DNA from: DASQPR01 sp035713725
GTDB lineage: Bacteria > Actinomycetota > Actinomycetes > Mycobacteriales > Micromonosporaceae
Assembly: GCA_035713725.1 (NCBI GenBank)
Contig: DASTMZ010000196.1
Coordinates: 1-49,472 of the forward strand
Length of the DNA: 49,472 bases
Direction of reading: 5' to 3'
Shown here: positions 46,885 to 49,472 of the stretch, piece after piece
How the letters are laid out: each line of letters opens with the position of its first letter
Position numbering within the stretch: position 1 is the first letter of the stretch
The notes under the pieces: model-generated
What the model was told of the DNA's origin: nothing
Seen by the model: only the letters and a program-made list of their open reading frames with translations
The model's database searches: none
Program-made: the position numbers and the translations under genes

Positions 46885-48865
46885 CGACGGTGACGGATTT
46901 CGCGAGGTTGCGTGGTTGGTCCACGTCGTGACCGCGGGCCGCCGCGATCTCGGCGGCGAGCACCTGCAACGGTACGGTCGTCACCAGTGGCGCGAGCAAG
47001 GTCGGGGTCCGCGGGACCATGATGAGGTGGTCGGCGAACGGCCGTACCGCGTCGTCGCCCTCCTCGGCGATCACGATGGTACGGGCGCCGCGCGCTCGTA
47101 CTTCTTGGATGTTGGACACGATCTTGTCGTGCAGCATGCCGCGACCGGCCGGCGACGGGACGATGCAGACCACCGGTGTGCCGTCGTCGATCAGCGCGAT
47201 CGGACCATGCTTGAGTTCACCGGCGGCGAAGCCCTCCGCGTGCATGTACGCCAACTCCTTGAGCTTCAGCGCACCTTCGAGTGCCACCGGGAATCCGACG
47301 TGCCGCCCGATGAACAGCACGGTGCGGGTGTCGACCAGGTCGCGCGCGAGTTGCCGGACTGGCTCCATGACGTCGAGTACGGCATCCAGCTTCGCTGGTA
47401 CGGCTTGCAGCTCGGCGACGACGGCGGCCACCTCGTCGGCGTACTTGATGCCGCGCACCTGAGCGAGGTGCAGCCCGACGAGGTAACAGGCAACGAGCTG
47501 GGTGAGGAACGCCTTGGTTGATGCGACCGCGATCTCCGGCCCGCCACGCGTGTAGAGCACCGCATCGGACTCCCGTGGGATGGTCGAGCCGTTGGTATTG
47601 CAGATCGCGAGTACGCGTGCCTTCTGATCCTTCGCGTGCCGCAGCGCCATCAACGTGTCCATGGTCTCGCCGGACTGCGAGATCGCGACAACGAGAGTCG
47701 AACGATCCAGCACCGGGTCGCGATAACGGAACTCGCTGGCGAGCTCCACCTCGCAAGGCACCCGTGTCCAGTGTTCGATGGCGTATTTGGCCACCATGCC
47801 GGCGTGGTAGGCGGTGCCGCACGCCACGATGAAGACCTTGTCGACGTCCCGCAGGTCCTGGTCGGTCAGGCGCACCTCGTCGAGCATGATCTCGCCGGAC
47901 TCGGTCAGCCGGCCGAGCAGCGTGTCGGCGACCGCACGAGGCTGCTCGGCGATCTCCTTGGACATGAAGAAGTCGTGACCGTCCTTCGCGGCGGCGCGCG
48001 CGTCCCAGTCGATATGGAAGTCCTTGCCGGCCGCGGTGTCGCCGTCGAAATCGGTGATCTCGACGCCGTCCGCGGTGATCGTGACGACCTGATCCTGGCC
48101 GAGTTCGACGGCCTCGCGGGTGTGCTCGATGAACGCGGACACATCGCTCGCAAGGAAGTTCTCGCCGACACCGCGGCCGACCACCAGCGGCGAGTTCCGG
48201 CGCGCGCCGACCACCACGCCGGGCGCCGTGCTGTCGACGGCGAGCAGCGTGAACGCGCCGTCGAGACGCCGACACACGCGGCGCATGGCGGCGCTGAGTG
48301 CGGCCGCGCCGGCCTTTGTTGCGCTGGCCGAATCCGTGCCGTTGTTGATCGACGGGCCGCCGGTCGGGCTGGCGTTCGTCGCTGCGGTGTCGACACTGCC
48401 CGCGTTCGTCGCTGCTGCGTCGGTACTGTCGTCCGCGCGGCTCAACTCGGCGGATAGTAGGTGAGCGACACACTCGGTGTCGGTGTCGCTCGCGAACATC
48501 ACGCCATCGGCCTCGAGCTCGGCACGCAGCGACGCGAAATTCTCGATGATGCCATTGTGGATGACCGCTACCCGGCCGTTGGACGACCGATGCGGGTGGG
48601 CGTTGCGGTCGGTGGGCCCGCCGTGCGTCGCCCAGCGGGTATGCCCAATGCCGGTCGAGCCGGCGGAGATGCCGCTGGCCGACGCCTCGCCCAGCGCGCG
48701 TTCCAGGTTGGCGAGCTTGCCCGCGCGCCGCTCGGTATGCAGCTCACCGTCGGCGAGCACGGCAACACCGGCCGAGTCGTAGCCGCGGTATTCCAGGCGG
48801 CGCAGTCCGTTGATCAGGATGTCGAGCGCGGGCTGGGCACCGACGTACCCCACGATTCCACACAT
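46880..48865 (-). CDS. glmS: Glutamine-fructose-6-phosphate aminotransferase
   Basis: The 661-residue enzyme makes glucosamine-6-phosphate for peptidoglycan. The N-terminal glutaminase starts with catalytic Cys2 (MCGIVGYVGAQPALDILING). TDTECVAHLL leads into a lineage-specific ~45-residue Ala/Thr/Asn/Asp-rich insert before MRRVCRRLDGAFTLLAVD; it contains a 30-bp in-frame duplication at 48372-48431 and explains the length above ~615. Two SIS domains follow (VACGTAYHAGMVAKYAIEHW, VVAISQSGETMDTLMALRHA), and the C terminus LAKSVTVE is canonical. TAGGCT lies seven bases before the ATG. No glmS ribozyme-like region is evident upstream. Confidence 0.97.
   Translation of the reverse strand: MCGIVGYVGAQPALDILINGLRRLEYRGYDSAGVAVLADGELHTERRAGKLANLERALGEASASGISAGSTGIGHTRWATHGGPTDRNAHPHRSSNGRVAVIHNGIIENFASLRAELEADGVMFASDTDTECVAHLLSAELSRADDSTDAAATNAGSVDTAATNASPTGGPSINNGTDSASATKAGAAALSAAMRRVCRRLDGAFTLLAVDSTAPGVVVGARRNSPLVVGRGVGENFLASDVSAFIEHTREAVELGQDQVVTITADGVEITDFDGDTAAGKDFHIDWDARAAAKDGHDFFMSKEIAEQPRAVADTLLGRLTESGEIMLDEVRLTDQDLRDVDKVFIVACGTAYHAGMVAKYAIEHWTRVPCEVELASEFRYRDPVLDRSTLVVAISQSGETMDTLMALRHAKDQKARVLAICNTNGSTIPRESDAVLYTRGGPEIAVASTKAFLTQLVACYLVGLHLAQVRGIKYADEVAAVVAELQAVPAKLDAVLDVMEPVRQLARDLVDTRTVLFIGRHVGFPVALEGALKLKELAYMHAEGFAAGELKHGPIALIDDGTPVVCIVPSPAGRGMLHDKIVSNIQEVRARGARTIVIAEEGDDAVRPFADHLIMVPRTPTLLAPLVTTVPLQVLAAEIAAARGHDVDQPRNLAKSVTVE
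48372..48431 (-). repeat. In-frame 30-bp duplication within glmS
   Basis: Units 48372-48401 and 48402-48431 (starting GCGTTCGTCGCTGC) encode the repeated AATNA-type residues of the insert. Confidence 0.75.
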
Positions 48866-48872
48866 GTCCCGC

Positions 48873-48878
48873 AGCCTA
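48873..48878 (-). promoter_or_regulatory. -10 hexamer, leaderless-type, for glmS
   Basis: On the minus strand this reads TAGGCT, seven bases before the glmS ATG. The 156-bp gap to glmM also has an 11-of-13 hairpin around TATTTTCAATC. Confidence 0.45.
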
Positions 48879-49021
48879 GCGGACATTCGCTCACCGGGCG
48901 TGCGCGGAAGCCGTATTTTCAATCACGGCCTCTGCGCGTTTAGCGGCGGCCACAACGGTCAACGGCCCGACCGTTTGGACCCGACCATCTGGCGGCCGGC
49001 CCGCCGGTGGACGGACGGCGG

Positions 49022-49472
49022 CTAGACCGAGCTGACCTGGCGCACCACGCCAGCGACCTGCTCGGCGATCGACGAGGCCAGCTCGGCCGTACGAGCCTCC
49101 ACCATGACGCGTACGAACGGCTCGGTGCCGGACGGCCGCAGCAGGATGCGGCCCTCCTCGCCGAGTTGCGCGGACGCCTCGTGCACCGCCGACGCGACCG
49201 CCGGAGCGTTCGAGGCGCTAGCCCGATCGCCGACCCGCACGTTCACAAGCACCTGGGGCAGCTGTGTCATGACGCCGGCGAGGTCGGCGAGTGACTTGCC
49301 GGTGGCCGCCATCCGAGCCATCAGGCTCACGCCGGTCAGCACGCCATCGCCGGTGCTCGCGAACGCCGGAAGCACGATGTGACCGCTCTGTTCTCCACCG
49401 ATCGCGAACCCGCCCGCGGTCAGCGCCTCGAGCACATACCGGTCGCCGACCTTCGTCTCCACGAGCGTGATG
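49022..49472 (-). CDS. glmM: Phosphoglucosamine mutase, C-terminal part (runs off the window)
   Basis: About 150 residues of the C-terminal half are visible. They include VGDRYVLEALTAGGFAIGGE and GEQSGHIVLP, the sugar-binding loop of alpha-phosphohexomutases, then STGDGVLTGVSLMARMA and RILLRPSGTEPFVRVMVEA, the phosphate-binding loop. It interconverts glucosamine-6- and 1-phosphate, the next step after GlmS, and lies upstream of glmS on the same strand. The active-site phosphoserine is outside the window. It ends normally at VSSV. Confidence 0.95.
   Translation of the reverse strand, partial: ITLVETKVGDRYVLEALTAGGFAIGGEQSGHIVLPAFASTGDGVLTGVSLMARMAATGKSLADLAGVMTQLPQVLVNVRVGDRASASNAPAVASAVHEASAQLGEEGRILLRPSGTEPFVRVMVEARTAELASSIAEQVAGVVRQVSSV

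Noticed and set aside
48866..49021. glmS ribozyme upstream of glmS
   Set aside because: No ribozyme core is recognisable, that class is mainly in Firmicutes, and a TAGGCT -10 abuts the start codon, leaving no room for a leader RNA.

Overview
The window is typical high-GC actinomycete chromosome. Codons are strongly G/C-ended, start codons are often GTG, there is a WhiB-family regulator beside a BldM-like regulator, and groES-groEL is preceded by CIRCE operators. From memory, the gene order resembles the Streptomyces sucCD to glmM block: sucCD, B12-binding protein, M23 peptidase, pcrA, chorismate mutase, guaA, guaB, bldM/whiD, groES/groEL, tsaD, alr, acpS, glmS, glmM. I cannot name the genus. 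No prophage, insertion sequence, CRISPR array, tRNA or rRNA was recognised.

Layout. Positions 1-3644 hold sucD (partial), sucC, a stand-alone cobalamin-binding subunit and an M23 peptidase, with a hairpin-rich gap at 1501-2133. Positions 3685-9174 hold pcrA, two small membrane proteins, a candidate Phe/Tyr attenuator with chorismate mutase, a nucleotidyltransferase and a PIG-L deacetylase. Positions 9195-13462 hold a NarL-type response regulator and a PspC-fused histidine kinase, divergent from a large PspC protein and a small membrane protein. Positions 13516-18620 hold phosphatidylserine decarboxylase and synthase (convergent), a tandem Nudix protein, a small PspC protein and an Asp/Glu racemase-family protein. 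Positions 18642-24887 are the guanine-nucleotide block: guaA, a guaB3-type gene and guaB, with a DUF72 and a DUF5319 gene. Positions 24921-28773 hold the BldM-like regulator, a WhiB protein, a lipoprotein and a membrane-anchored molybdopterin oxidoreductase. Positions 29037-31420 hold groEL, groES and their heat-shock control region. Positions 31613-35830 are plus-strand genes: a lipoprotein, a THUMP-like methyltransferase, a YbaK-type deacylase and a GAF regulator. Positions 35837-49472 are a long minus-strand series read from glmM (partial) through glmS, acpS, nnr, alr, a hydrolase, tsaE, tsaB, rimI and tsaD to a tricorn protease. It links amino-sugar and cell-wall precursor supply, NAD(P)HX repair and the tRNA t6A machinery.

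Three themes run across genes. (1) Two hairpins 27 kb apart share an identical 29-nt sequence but stand on unrelated, almost perfectly self-complementary ~21-bp stems. (2) A short reading frame with Phe-Phe-Ala-Tyr precedes a strong terminator and chorismate mutase, which suggests transcription attenuation. (3) Short tandem duplications are frequent, both in frame inside housekeeping proteins (PcrA, GuaB, GlmS, PSD, PspC) and at gene 3' ends (glmS, the hydrolase, the YbaK-type gene). Many genes also have a TANNNT -10 hexamer 6-8 nt before the start codon, the arrangement expected for leaderless mRNAs.
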